From contig NC_052505.1 of NCBI RefSeq assembly GCF_014356525.2, positions 48,624,906 to 48,688,905 on the forward strand: a DNA stretch of 64,000 nt. Direction: 5' to 3'. The notes under the pieces were generated by a model, which saw only the letters and a list, made by a program, of their open reading frames with translations, did no database searches and was not told the origin of the DNA. Both the position numbers and the translations under genes were made by a program. Positions within the stretch are counted from its first letter, which is position 1, and every line of letters starts with the position of its first letter. The stretch comes from Nilaparvata lugens. Its lineage: Eukaryota; Arthropoda; Insecta; Hemiptera; Delphacidae. Positions 12,867 through 23,949 of the stretch are shown here, piece by piece.

Positions 12867-12928
12867 AGCTGCAATAATTTCAACAACATGGAAGTAATTT
12901 AGACTTCTATGTTGTTGAAATTATTGCA
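12867..12928. repeat. Short hairpin, 23-bp stem
   Basis: 'gcaataatttcaacaacatg' is matched by the reverse complement of 'atgttgttgaaattattgc', with one mismatch and a loop of roughly 12 bases. It stands immediately before a family C repeat copy and may be its terminal structure. Confidence 0.8.
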
Positions 12929-12949
12929 ACTGAAAACATGTGTCGGCAC

Positions 12950-13240
12950 ATAAAGTCTGTCCGTCTGACAGTCTGTGTGATATAAAACCAAAACAATTTT
13001 TTATCTTATGCACTTCCAATGTTATTTCTATATCCTGAAGGAGTGAGTCAATTTTGTTGTCCAACGAACTTCACCTGTGAAAAGGTTTGAAGAATTCGTG
13101 TTCAAAATTTGAAGCTGATTGATCAATTTTCTCTAAAGTTCTTGTCGAACATAAAAACAGGCAGAAAACGCCTTCAGTAAGTCAAAAGTGAGAACTTCGC
13201 TAACGCTCGTTCTAATGTAGAGACTTACGTTTCAAGCTAT
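12950..13240 (+). repeat. Dispersed repeat family C, copy 1
   Basis: Collinear with 23,597-23,945. Shared words are 'tgtgtcggcacataaagt' (one base different), 'tctgacagtctgtgtga', 'ttccaatgttattt', 'gaagaattcgtgttcaaaat' and 'aagtcaaaagtgagaacttc'. It is non-coding and the family is not identified. Confidence 0.8.
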
Positions 13241-13294
13241 ATATATCAGCCTGCATTTTGAACCCTTGTCAACACTAACTTGTCAAACTCGAAT

Positions 13295-13400
13295 CGTAGA
13301 GGTACGAAAAGAGCGCGCATCATTTCAGAGCGCGCTCTCTTCGCAGCTCACTGATTTACCCTTCTGACAGCTTGACAGAACTTTTGCATGCGCGTTGTCT
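13295..13400. repeat. Repeat with GC-hairpin, copy 2
   Basis: Repeats the unit at 11,600-11,705, with 'agagcgcgcatcatttcaga' and then 'gatttacccttctgacagct'. The two copies bracket the family A and family C copies, so they may be flanking ends of one composite insertion or two independent copies. Confidence 0.7.
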
Positions 13401-13429
13401 TCGTTTTCCCGGCTTCTAGAGCCCTAGGA

Positions 13430-14500
13430 CCAAATAGTAACTGCAAAATCGGTAGTTTGTTATAATTTTAATATCTTGCTGTTTTCCAACTTATCGCACT
13501 CTATGTCGCGACAGGAAGGCTAAGTTTAAGAGATAATTCCATAATCTACATTCCTCGAAGACACAATTTTTAAATATCTATCCTGGGAAACTCGAAGTCA
13601 TGGCCGTTCATAATAGAGAGAGAAAATAATTTATTTCGCTAACTCACAATAATGGCTCTAGTCTATTGCGTATTAAATTTACTATTATAACTTGGGAAAA
13701 GGCTGAATTAAAAACAGTGCTCGGCGCGTCTTCTAATAATCCTTTATACTATAATAATAATAATAATAATTACAATGAATGTAGCTTCGGATGACGCATC
13801 ATCACTTCTGAACAAACTGATTAACTCGACATTTTGGTCAAATATTTATTGCAAATCTTCTGAGGATATGGTTATAAGACTAATTTTATCGATTATGTTT
13901 AATCATAAAATAGTTTGTCGCATTTTCTGAACATAAATTGAACTTACAAACACATAACTTACTATAGTTTGAAGCACAAAACACAAACACCATAATTTGA
14001 GCACACTGCATAACCTCTATGATTATGATTACAAAATAACAGTGTGACTGTAATCATTACCAGTGTTACATAATCGGTAGTTACTGAAAACGAGGGTCCA
14101 AAGTAATCGCAATCCATCAGAACGTTTTGCTCAGAATCTTCAACTACCGTGAAGATTATCAATGACATGCTGACAAATTTTTGACTTATTCTATATCTAC
14201 ATTCCTGAATACAGAGTGATTCATAGTGAATGTCCCAATATCAAACAATAGTAATTAGAAACAGAAGTTTGCACCCATACCAATCAATACCACATAAAAT
14301 AATTCACAGGACCATTAAATTCATGATGGTATTCATGATAAGTGTTCTTTGTACCCTTCTTTCAAGGCTCGAACGATATCTACAAGACAGTAAGGTACTT
14401 ACACCATGAGTTGTGAAAATGGACAAAAAACGTTCACTTGGACGAATCTCATACATCTTCTACTGTTAGATCATGAAGGTTTTCGGTTTCCCATATGCTT
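13430..14500. other. Non-coding stretch, no gene seen
   Basis: Only a short (ATA)n run at about 13,750-13,770 stands out. No supported coding frame. Confidence 0.5.
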
Positions 14501-14509
14501 ACATGCAGT

Positions 14510-14710
14510 GGCGTATCCAGAAAGAAATGTCGTGGGGGTTTGGAAATGACATTAGCGTAGTGTGTATAAAGCACCTGAACATTGTGGGGAAACACCCTGA
14601 ACTTTGTAAGGGGGGAAACACCGAAGGGGTGTGAATGGTATTCCATATTTCCCATCAAAGGGGGGTTAGGAGGCTCCCCCGCCCCCGAAAATAATGAATA
14701 ACTTTCAATT
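14510..14710. repeat. Dispersed repeat patch, G-rich (copy 2)
   Basis: Begins 'gcagtggcgtatccagaa' and carries several runs of five or more G or C ('aaggggggttaggaggctcc'). It is related to 2,615-2,850. A poly-G run of nine at about 15,170, with 'ggggatgtgtcccccctgtg' after it, may be another piece of the same family, interrupted by about 460 bp. Confidence 0.4.
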
Positions 14711-14759
14711 TGGTGCCATTTTACGCAATTTCCACTTAAAACTAAAATCCCATTCAAGT

Positions 14760-15557
14760 TTTTTTAGTGATCAGTAGACCACTTATTGCGATTTTACATT
14801 GCAATTTTCATAGGCTCGTGATTTTTGATCGGAAATAACAATAATAGAATGGGATGGAATATTTTTTTCTTCATTTATATGTTTGTGGATACAATTACAA
14901 ATCATATGAATATGATTGGAAAAGAACAAAAGGCTTGGCCCAAAACAATTCTATTCCAACATTTTGATAATGAATAGCATGTCTAAAATAGAATTTAGTC
15001 ATTCAATTGTTTCAAAAACAATAATTTTTGTAGTAGCCCGAATATACCTACTCATCATTATATGTCATGCTATAATTTTGGTTCCAAAGCAATTTCTTAA
15101 CAAACTTCAACATCATAGACTTAGTTTTAACTTTATTTACAATTTTTTCATGATTTTACCTTAGTCCTCAGGGGGGGGGCATTTCTACAAATATTGTGGG
15201 GATGTGTCCCCCCTGTGGAATCTGTGCATATTGATCATAACTGGGAAATTTTGGGAGTAGGCCTACTCTCTAGAATAAGTTGCGTGAGCATTGTTCAAGT
15301 GTTGAAGGATATGGACTACAATCTACAAACTATAGGCAGCCACAACAACCAACGACCAATCATAGCACTTCATCCACATTATATTGAACTCTATGTTAAG
15401 CTTTCAGTTCACTAGAGTAATATTGTGTAACAAATCAAATCGACAACAGAAACTAGTATCTCTAACTGTTCCAATAAATTTGTGATTTTGACAATATCAA
15501 GTGGTTTTCTTCCAGAATTATTATTCGGGATTTCTCACTTTATGGCAACATATTGAA
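14760..15557. other. Non-coding stretch, no gene seen
   Basis: AT-rich. The short open frames at 14,916-15,164 and 15,194-15,415 lack motifs. It ends at the tail of the minus-strand LINE. Confidence 0.45.
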
Positions 15558-15735
15558 GGAATAATAGAATAGAATAGAATATTTTTATTTGTCCAAGAAC
15601 AATTACATGATTGCATGAGACATTGTCAAGATAGTTATAATATTCAATTACATCTCAATATATTTCTATACAATATAAGTCATAATAACATCAAAGTATA
15701 CATTTTTTAAAAGTCATAATACATTCAAATATTCA

Positions 15736-18480
15736 CTTCTCATAGTACTCTTTCAAGCTGTAAAAGGGATTTTTGACTAGAAAATTGTAAAGTGCATCTT
15801 AAAACTTCAAAAACGGGAAATTTCTTATTTCTCGAGGAAGGTGATTGAAGAGTCTCAAACCTAAATTTACATGGCTTCTTAAGGTCTTTGATAACCGTAC
15901 TTGTGGTATATGCAAATTTGCATAGCTTCTTGTAGTAGCAGGGTGTATATGTACAAACAAATAACTGTCATTACTCTACTTTTAATAAAAAGTGGCTTAC
16001 AGTGGGCTCTCATCTCTGAATTGGTTATAATTCTAATTGCTTTCTTTTGTAATAACAAAACTTCTGGTACTTTTGCACATTTTCCCCGTAGAATAATACC
16101 ATAATTCAATATAGAATGAAATAGAGCATAATAGACACTTATAAAATAACTTTCAGGTACATGGTATTTCAAAGTCTTTAACAAATAAATAACCTTTGAA
16201 AGCTTACTACATACTGAATCTATGTGGTCACCCCATGTCAAATGATTGTCAATCTGAACCCCCAGTAATTTAATTTTTCTCATATATTTTTCTGGAAACT
16301 TGGATCAATGAATAAATAGCATAATAAATGATCAATGAACTTGGTGTTCAATGAATAGATAGCCTCTTGTGTTTTTGACTCATTGATGACAAAACTATTA
16401 GCTTTGAACCATATGACAGCTTGATTCAAGGTTTCATTGGCAATCCTGTTTAAAGTTTGTAAATCTCTGTCAACAGAAAGAAAAGTTGTATCATCTGCGA
16501 ACAAGATTGTTTTTGAAGACGTTATACTATTAGGAAGATCATTGACCATCACTAGAAACAACAGTGGCCCCAGTACTGAACCCTTAGGCACACCAAAATT
16601 AACATAGGAAGCAGATTATTTGTTTCCATTCACATCAACTATTTGCTATCTGTTATCCAGATATGACTTGAAAAAATTGAGACACTCTCCACGTATACCC
16701 AAGTGATTTAATTTTTGAAATAGAATTGAGTGATCTACACAGTTGAACGCTTTACTTGAATCGCATGCTGTAATTTGAGCTACATACTTATCCTCAAAAG
16801 CCTTTATTATATCATCGATAATAGTTAAAACTGCTCCTGTGGTATTTTTGCCTACTCCATAGCCGAACTGGGAACTACTTATCAAATTGAGACTGTCAAA
16901 GTAGGTACAGATTTGGGTCTTCACAATTTCTTCAAAAATTTTGCCAAAAATTGGAACTATTGAGATTGGACGATAGCTTTTTGGTAATAACCTATCCCCA
17001 CTTTTTTGAACAATGGTACCAGTCTTGATATTTTTAACTTTGATGGAAAAACTCCCTGTCTCAGGCACATATTGATGCAATAAGTAATTCGTACAACAAT
17101 AGACTCACACACACACTTCAAAACCTGGTTGGAAATGTCAAATATGTCTTTCTCTTTGAATTTTTCATATTTTTTATAACTTTGTAAACGTCTGCACAAG
17201 AAACATCCCTCCATTTGAAATTGTTGTGTGGAGAAGGCAGGCGCTCCATGAAGTCCTTAGCTGTCAACTGAGGTCGCTCAATGCTGTCTCTTGCATCCTG
17301 GACTGAGAGGTAGTAGTTGTTGAACTCCTCTGGTGGAATCTCGATGCTTTGTGACTTGAAACCTCCATTCCTCACTTTGTTAACAAGGGTCCATGCAGCT
17401 TTTGACTTGTTGTCAGATTTTTCAATGTAGCCAGCATTATGATTGAGCTTTGCCTTATTCAGTTCATCCTTATAGATTTTTTTACTTTTTTTGTATGCCA
17501 ATTGTGATTCATTGCTTTTATTTAGTAGAAAATAGTTCTGAAAGCCATCATAGTATTCTTCAATTCAGCCAATTCTGTGGTGTACCAATTTGATTTTTTT
17601 CCAGTTTTCCATGTCTTCTTACTTTCTTTTATAGGTATACTTCGGCATATTTCGTTGAATATTTTCCTCAAATATTTTCCTCCAATCCACTAACATCAAT
17701 CTATTCTTCAACATATCAAGCCTTTTTAGTGATACATTTCTTGCAACCTTTTTTAATGAAGGCACCTTATCATTCATTGAATTATTTGAAAATGTCAAGT
17801 GGATACCAGAGTGGTCTGAAAAATTGAAATTCAGTATTTTCAAATGAATGTCTTGTTTGTCGACTGTGGTAATGACATTATCCAGACATGCTTTCTCTCG
17901 TGTAGGCAACATATTCAAGTAATCCATGTTAAATTCGCTTAGGAGGTTTTTGAACTTTTGCACACTGGATTGTTCTGTTGCTACATCAAAATGAGCATTG
18001 TAGTCCTCGCCAATAAATATTTCTCTCTTAAACTTGAATAGGTGAAAAGAAGATGCTCCAACTTTTCCATAAAGAGAATAGGGTCTCCTGATGGTGATCT
18101 GTATATGCTCACTAATATCACTTTGTACTCCTTCAGGTGAACAGCTGCTGCTTCAAATGTAAGTTCCTCGCATATCCAAGCTAGGTCAATCTCTTCATAG
18201 TTTAAATTATGTTTCAAGTACACCGCTACTCCTCCTCTTGAGTGATCTTTTCTGCAGTAACTTGAGGCCAGGACGTAGTTATATCAATCACCTCATATCT
18301 CAAAGCATCATTCCGCTTCCAGTGCTCACTAAAACACATTACACTAAAATCGTGCTGATCAGCCAAGTGGGAAAGAATGTTCAATTTTCCTGAGATTCCT
18401 TGTAAATTCAAAAAAAGAACTCTTTGCTGGTAGTCAGCATTCTCATTCAGAGCTGCATTAGTTTGTAATGGGCTACTAAA
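15736..18480 (-). pseudogene. LINE ORF2: endonuclease-reverse transcriptase, multiply frameshifted
   Basis: Pieces follow in order on the minus strand. The APE-type endonuclease N-terminus is at about 18,411-18,226 (CFSEHW), and endonuclease middle and end pieces are at 18,223-17,981 (VSIYRSPSGD) and 17,963-17,619 (SDHSGIH). A linker covers 17,501-17,118 (KAAWTLVNKV). RT fingers and palm lie at 17,080-16,646 (SYRPISIVPIFGKIFE, then ACDSSKAFNCVDH) and 16,591-16,280 (PKGSVLGPLLFLVMVNDL, then FADDT). The C-terminal domain is at 16,283-15,879, with a last piece (LFNHLPREIRNF) reaching a stop near 15,736. At least six frame changes or stops separate the pieces. The RT aspartates of motif A and the FADD box are still present, but the frame breaks make it non-functional. 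The enzyme would nick target DNA and copy its own RNA by target-primed reverse transcription. Confidence 0.88.
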
Positions 18481-18513
18481 AATCTGGCTCTAATAGCGAT
18501 ACATTATTACCTA

Positions 18514-19752
18514 TCACTTCACGTCTAAAAAATGTTTCCCATGTAAAGGAATAGCCTGCTCAGAAACACAATTCGTTTGTACTCCTGATGAAAAACTGTC
18601 TACAAAGTGTGTTATCTTCTGTGAAATTATTTTTTTCCCAATATAGTTAAGATGGATCCCATGAGTTGTATGAAACCGTCTGCCTACATTACTCACATCC
18701 AGGAATTGACAATTATTGAAATATTTACACAGTTTAGCAATCTCCGTATTAACCCTCTTTACCTCTTGATTGATGCATGACCAATCTACCAAGTCGTGAA
18801 GATGGAGTACAGAACAAACGATAACTTTCGATTGTCGAAGTTCTTGTAGTTTTTTTCGCAAATTTATCAAAAAATCCTTCGCTTCATTTCTACCAACATC
18901 GTTTGTTCCACCCAGCAACACTACACAGTCGTCTGATCGAATATCAGCACAATTGTCTGGTTCTACATACTCAAATTTAGCTCCAGATTTGATGGTCGAA
19001 ACAACTGAATAGTCACTAATCTTACTGATAATATTGTTCAAATTTCGTCCATGACTGTCTGCAAATAAATGGATTCTTCCAAAACTTCTTTTCCGTTGTT
19101 CGTGAGATTTAGTAGTGTTTTCAACCTTTTTTTCAGTCAAATGTATTCTAGGAATGTGTTTCACCCCTATGTTCCCATTCAAAACATCACTGTTACTGTT
19201 CAATGAGTCATTATGCTCTGAATACTCATCCAAGCAGGAGAATCTATTGTTTGTCATTAAAGGAGAGGAAAAATTTGATATATTCAATTGTTGAGGTGAC
19301 ATTCCACTATATCTCATTGAATTATTTCTCTTTGGAGAAGTCGTTATCCATTGCTCATTTTTAGATTTTAAAATATCGAGTTCCGTCTGTATTTTATTTA
19401 TTTTTTCTTCTTTTTTTAGACATACTTCACTCAAGTTGCTTTTCTGTTTACTGAGTTCATCATAAGCTTGCTTGAACTCTTTCATTTCTGATTGCATGAA
19501 CTGAATAGTCTTATTTCAGTTATCTATTTCCTTTCTGAGCTCACCATTGGAAATATGTAGTTCACATTTTCCACAAAACCATTTTTCCTCACAGATTGAT
19601 AGTCTTTGATACTCTATTTCATTAATAACAGCACATTCTATGTGGTACCAACTCTCACATATGTGCTCGCAAAAAACAGCAAGACAATCACCCGCAATTA
19701 AATTCATACACTTACCACACTTGGAATTCTTCAATCTTCGCTTCATTATCAA
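18514..19752 (-). pseudogene. LINE ORF1: PHD finger, coiled coil and SGNH-esterase domain, one in-frame stop
   Basis: One reading frame of about 412 codons is broken by a single in-frame TGA at 19,518-19,516. The upstream 78 residues carry a C4HC3 PHD-like finger (CGKC ... CEHICESWYH ... WFCGKC). After the stop comes a Lys/Glu-rich heptad-like coiled coil (first 50 or so residues of the 327-residue piece), a Ser/Asn-rich linker, and then a GDSL/SGNH hydrolase-like domain. That domain has blocks FADSHGRNL (catalytic Ser), LGGTNDVGRN (Gly and Asn of the oxyanion hole) and THGIHLNYIGK (His). Such esterase domains are established in ORF1 proteins of CR1-type LINEs, where ORF1p binds RNA as a particle. 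If the stop is a sequencing or recent mutation, ORF1 is otherwise intact and better preserved than ORF2. Confidence 0.85.
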
Positions 19753-19784
19753 TTGATAGTCTGTCCAACAGTTTTATAAAAGAT

Positions 19785-20565
19785 GATAGAACTTGATGAT
19801 AGATACAATAATGTTTGTTATAATGGTGATAGGATAGGAGCAACAGGAGAAAAAGGAAGCGCCAAGAGAGCGTTCATGGCTTGGTTTAGATGAGGAAGCT
19901 CCTGAGATCACAGGTAATAATGGAAAGATTAGAATGGGAGGAAAACGGTGAATTTTCGAGAAAGCGAACTGAAAAAAAAATTGTGATGATTATATTATGT
20001 ATATGTAATTATCAAGAAGAAGTCGTCTTATTCTTCATTTAGTCAATATATCAGCAGCTGTAAGAAATCCTTCTCCGCAAAAGATAAGCAACTTTATTTT
20101 TAAAAATTATCAGTTCTGATAACAAGACTCTTCCAATAACTCAATTTCAACTACTGTACTGCTGATAGATATTAAGGGAAATTCCTCAATATTGGTAAAT
20201 TAGTCTACATAGAAGAAAGTTGCAGACTTGACTTATCTGTATTGGCTAGACGAGTATTCTTCCATTCAATACCTTTCTCAGACTTTCTCAGACAATAACC
20301 GGTGTTTAATCGAACTCACTGACACAAAATTTGCACTTTAAACTTTCAAAAACCCATATTAATTTGCTAAAAACAATAGAGCATACTTATAGACCATTTA
20401 CCGGTAGACTCCACGTCTACCACATAATGGTTTCACCTTTTGAAATAATGTTTGCTCGATCGCTCCAAATGATGTTTGACATGCCCTGAAAACTTCTCGA
20501 ATCGTTATTATTTTCCCAATAATTGATATTATACAATGTAGTTGGTACCCAACTTGATACTCTCA
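19785..20565. other. Non-coding stretch, no gene seen
   Basis: It may include the 5' UTR of the adjacent LINE at its left end. No other recognisable content. Confidence 0.45.
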
Positions 20566-20568
20566 ACT

Positions 20569-20950
20569 TTTTGATACAAAGCCCATAGTATAAAAATACT
20601 GTGCATTAATTATTTTAAGTTATAATAATTTTAAGTTATAATAATTGATATTCTCTCACCTGTTACCTATTCTCCTTTTTAGGCTATAATTAAAAAAAAA
20701 CTTCAACTTTTTGATACAAAGCACATACTATAAAAATACTGTGCATTAATTATTTTAAGTTATAATAAATGATATTCTCTCACCTGTTACCTATTCTCCT
20801 TTTTAGGCTATAATTAAAAAAAAGACTCTCAACTTTTTGATACAAAGCACATACTATAAAAATTCTGTGCATTAATTATTTTAAGTTATAATAATTGATA
20901 TTCTCTCACCTGTTACCTATTCTCCTTTTTAGGCCATAATTAAAAAAACT
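20569..20950. repeat. Tandem repeat, three ~125-bp units
   Basis: Three copies of a unit running from 'ctttttgatacaaagc' through 'ctgtgcattaattatttta' and 'ttctctcacctgttacctat' to 'ttaggctataattaaaaaaa'. Copies 2 and 3 differ from each other at only a few positions. Copy 1 has an extra internal duplication of 'attttaagttataata'. Confidence 0.92.
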
Positions 20951-20951
20951 T

Positions 20952-22685
20952 CCTGTCTACTGTCTGAAGATACTAAGAGATTGGATGTACAGTTTAATTT
21001 ACTTACAGAAAGCATTGAAATTGGAATATAGAAAACTGCTGCTGTTATTCAAATTTCAAGATAAGAAACACTCTCGGAGAATATAATGGCGGAGCATACA
21101 GAGGGATGGCGGCTATTGGTGAATGCCCTATGCTCCAACCGGAGTTACAGGAATTAAGCTAAGTAAGTCAACACTCTCAGAATGATTAGAAGACCATTTC
21201 TGTGAATAATTGGTTATTGTAATAGCTGAAACGTGAGTATTGTCCCCGTAACTTATTTTGTTAATTAAATGGTATGCATAGATAGATGCGAACAGTGAAG
21301 GATTCTTATAATCAGTCAACAATCATCCAATGATAGAGTACTATTGATGACTCTTCACTTATGATTTATTCAGAATTGAATTCATTCTTAATTACTTGGA
21401 CTGGGCAGTCTCGTATCAGAAATTAATGTACTTGGAGACATCATCAATCAACCTCAGATAATGTTCATGGTAAACATTGGTTATATGCACAGCACGTAGC
21501 TCAACTATTAGTTACGCTACAAGTGAACAATACATTATTAACTCAACAGAAGTTATCTGATTAGTGTTGAGGCCCAAACTCACATTGAACGTGTGACGCT
21601 GAATTTTGATGCTTATAAACTCACAAGTTAAACTATAACTCAAGTGCTAACGTGAACATAATGCCCAAGTAGGCCAATATGGAAATTCGGAACATAGAGA
21701 TAGGGAAACAGTGTTGAAAGTTATTCACTCAGATCAAGCCTTTCCTGCTAATAGTGTTTGTTGGATAGCTCTCCCTTCAGTCCTCTCTGAACTACTGTAG
21801 TTTCTGTAATATAGTATTTTCCTTCAGGCCTCATTTATAATAGAAGATTTTTTCACGAGTTTCCAGTTGCTTTATTTCAGCTAATTCTAACCTCTAACTA
21901 ACTAATTTATTTCAGCGTTTCTTTTAGTTATCTTCTATATTTTATAGGAAAATATCATATCAGCAAATAGAAATGAATATTGTATGCTATCTGGACACTA
22001 CTTCAGATAAAATTAAGTTTATCCGAATTATTCTATTCCTCATTGTTTCTCCTATCTTCATATGGAAATTACACTGACACTAGGCTCAGCCTACAGCTCA
22101 AAAAACCCCTCGATTTGTTCAAAGAGCTTTCCATCATACTTATTTAACTGCTTGAAGGCTGTTTGTGAATGATATGGGGCAGATGTAATTTCGACTTATT
22201 GTGAATTTTTGAAACATTCGTGAGCCAACAGAGCTACTATTGTTGCTCTGTTCTCAGTTGCACTCTGATTCCAAAATTTTTAATAATCATTACATTTTTT
22301 TGAAACACGAGCCAAATTTTTTATTTCAAGGTGCTGAATCCGAATCTGAAATTAGAATTCTCCTATCTCCATTTTTACGTGATTTAGGTATTTGATGAGA
22401 GATATTTATCGAAAATGTCTGCTCGGATGCCTGGAGAAAATTGCTCCCTGAGGGATTCAAAATTTTCCGATTGCGAGCACAGTTTTCTTGGAACATCGGC
22501 TGGCAGAAACACAGATGTCGGTGAGAACACCCGTATTGTTCAAGCCGGCGACACATCTTTTTAAATCCATCCATCCTCAGACTCTGCAGAGCTGCACATT
22601 TTGGTCTGAACATTACTTAGCAATCTCTGATAAGCTGAAAGCACAACGTTCACGAAGATATCGTGAGTAGCTCAAAATGCTGTCT
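20952..22685. other. Non-coding stretch, no gene seen
   Basis: The frame at 22,326-22,613 (minus) is Cys-rich, but I recognise no family. The phrase 'gctgaatccgaatctg' at about 22,333 has a relative at about 27,310, so part of it is probably a dispersed repeat. Confidence 0.4.
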
Positions 22686-22687
22686 AA

Positions 22688-22842
22688 GGCCCGGTTGCAC
22701 AGCAGCCGGTTAAATTTTAAGCGTGATTAATTTCACGAGAGCCAATCAGAAAAGGTTTTCGGAAAATAGGCTTCTCTGATTGGCTCTCATAAAATTAATC
22801 ACAATTAAATTTAACCAACTTTTCTGGAAGCAGCACTAAGAA
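22688..22842. mobile_element. Foldback MITE (copy 1)
   Basis: 'gattaatttcacgagagcca' and the following 'atcagaaaagg' on the left arm pair with 'cttctctgattggctctcat' plus 'aaaattaatcac' on the right. The arms are about 48 bp around a 15-20-bp loop. The outer flank is 'ggcccggttgcacagcagcc'. No ORF. A related, more decayed copy lies at about 28,930-29,060. Confidence 0.8.
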
Positions 22843-22844
22843 TT

Positions 22845-23080
22845 AAAATGTTGTATTGAGAAAGTATACACACTGAGCAAATATAATACTCATGAAATGT
22901 TATTTTTTTCTTTAGGGCTGCTGTTGAATATGAATAACTAGAGACCCCCTGGGTTGAAGAACTAGCTCATGAACTATTGTTGTATTGATCTCTGAGATTA
23001 GCAACTTGTAATTATAGGTACAGAGTTGGTGAGAATTATTATGTAAACAGCTAAATATATCTTCTACAAGTGTGATATTA
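22845..23080. other. Non-coding stretch, nothing seen
   Basis: No repeat or frame recognised. Confidence 0.4.
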
Positions 23081-23084
23081 CAGT

Positions 23085-23172
23085 AGGAGGTTAAAAACTT
23101 TCTGTAAGGTTAAAAAACTTTCTGGAGGTTAAAAAACTTTCAGTAGGAGGTTAATAAAAACTTTCTGTCGCT
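23085..23172. repeat. Short imperfect tandem array, four ~18-25-bp units
   Basis: Four successive versions of 'aggttaaaaaactttctg', with variable spacers (gtagg, ta, gtagg) between them. Confidence 0.85.
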
Positions 23173-23596
23173 TCAAAACTTTTCTCGCCATTTTGGATCC
23201 AACTTCACTTTGAATCCAACTTAATTTTTTCAAATGGGAAGGTGGTCATGTGATACATGATTCCGATACAGAATTTCAAAGGAAAATTAATGGCGAAACC
23301 CGCACATCAATATTCCAAACCGTTTCAATGATCTCGACATTTAAAGGTACCTACTAAATACTAATAAATGATACAAAAATGAAATTAATGAGTACGGTAC
23401 CTATACATTGAATAATCAAGTGTTAGTGAACACTAATAGTAGCTTCTTCTCACATTTGAACACTTTGATTCTTTGAACAAAAAAATTGGTCTACTGATAG
23501 AAAAAATTGGTGTATGTTACAGACAGACAGACGTTAACGGAAGCAAGTTAATATAGAACTCATAAATTAATGTTGCGTATTATTCAACTGGAATCT

Positions 23597-23948
23597 TGTG
23601 TCGGTGCATAAAGTTTGTTTGTCTGACAGTCTGTGTGACAACTGCCAAATACAGTAATAGCATCAGCTTCTTTGAATGAACGGAAAAATTACAGAAATAG
23701 CAAAACACATTTTTTTCTTATGCCCTTCCAATGTTATTTTTATATCCTGAAAAAGGAAGAAGGATTCAATCAATTTTGTTGCCAACGAACTTGACCTGTG
23801 AAAAGGTTCGAAGAATTCGTGTTCAAAATTTCAAGCTGATAGATCAGTTCTCTCTAAAGTTCTTGTCAAACATACAAACAGACATAAAACGACTTTTGGC
23901 TCGTCTAGTAAGTCAAAAGTGAGAACTTCGCTAATACTTGTTCAAAGA
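23597..23948 (+). repeat. Dispersed repeat family C, copy 2
   Basis: Collinear with 12,950-13,240. It retains an extra segment ('acttttggctcgtctagtaa') near its right end that copy 1 has partly lost. The 63-codon open frame at 23,731-23,922 lies wholly inside the repeat and is not a gene. Confidence 0.8.
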
Positions 23949-23949
23949 T

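Larger units (their letters stand above)
15558..19780 (-). mobile_element. Non-LTR retrotransposon (CR1/Jockey group), near full length, decayed
   Basis: Minus-strand element. ORF1 (19,752-18,514) is followed by ORF2 (endonuclease, reverse transcriptase and C-terminal domain, about 18,480-15,736). A 3' UTR follows, ending in AATAAA-like sequence and a short 'attctattctattctatt' tail at 15,558-15,585. A 3' simple-repeat tail instead of poly-A and an ORF1 with PHD finger plus SGNH esterase are features known from CR1-like LINEs. The 5' end is not sharply definable; I see no clear target duplication. Confidence 0.85.

Noticed and set aside
22326..22613. Cys-rich 95-codon minus-strand open frame resembling a zinc-binding protein
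   Set aside because: Cys spacing fits no known finger, and part of it overlaps a phrase that recurs at 27.3 kb, so it is probably repeat sequence.
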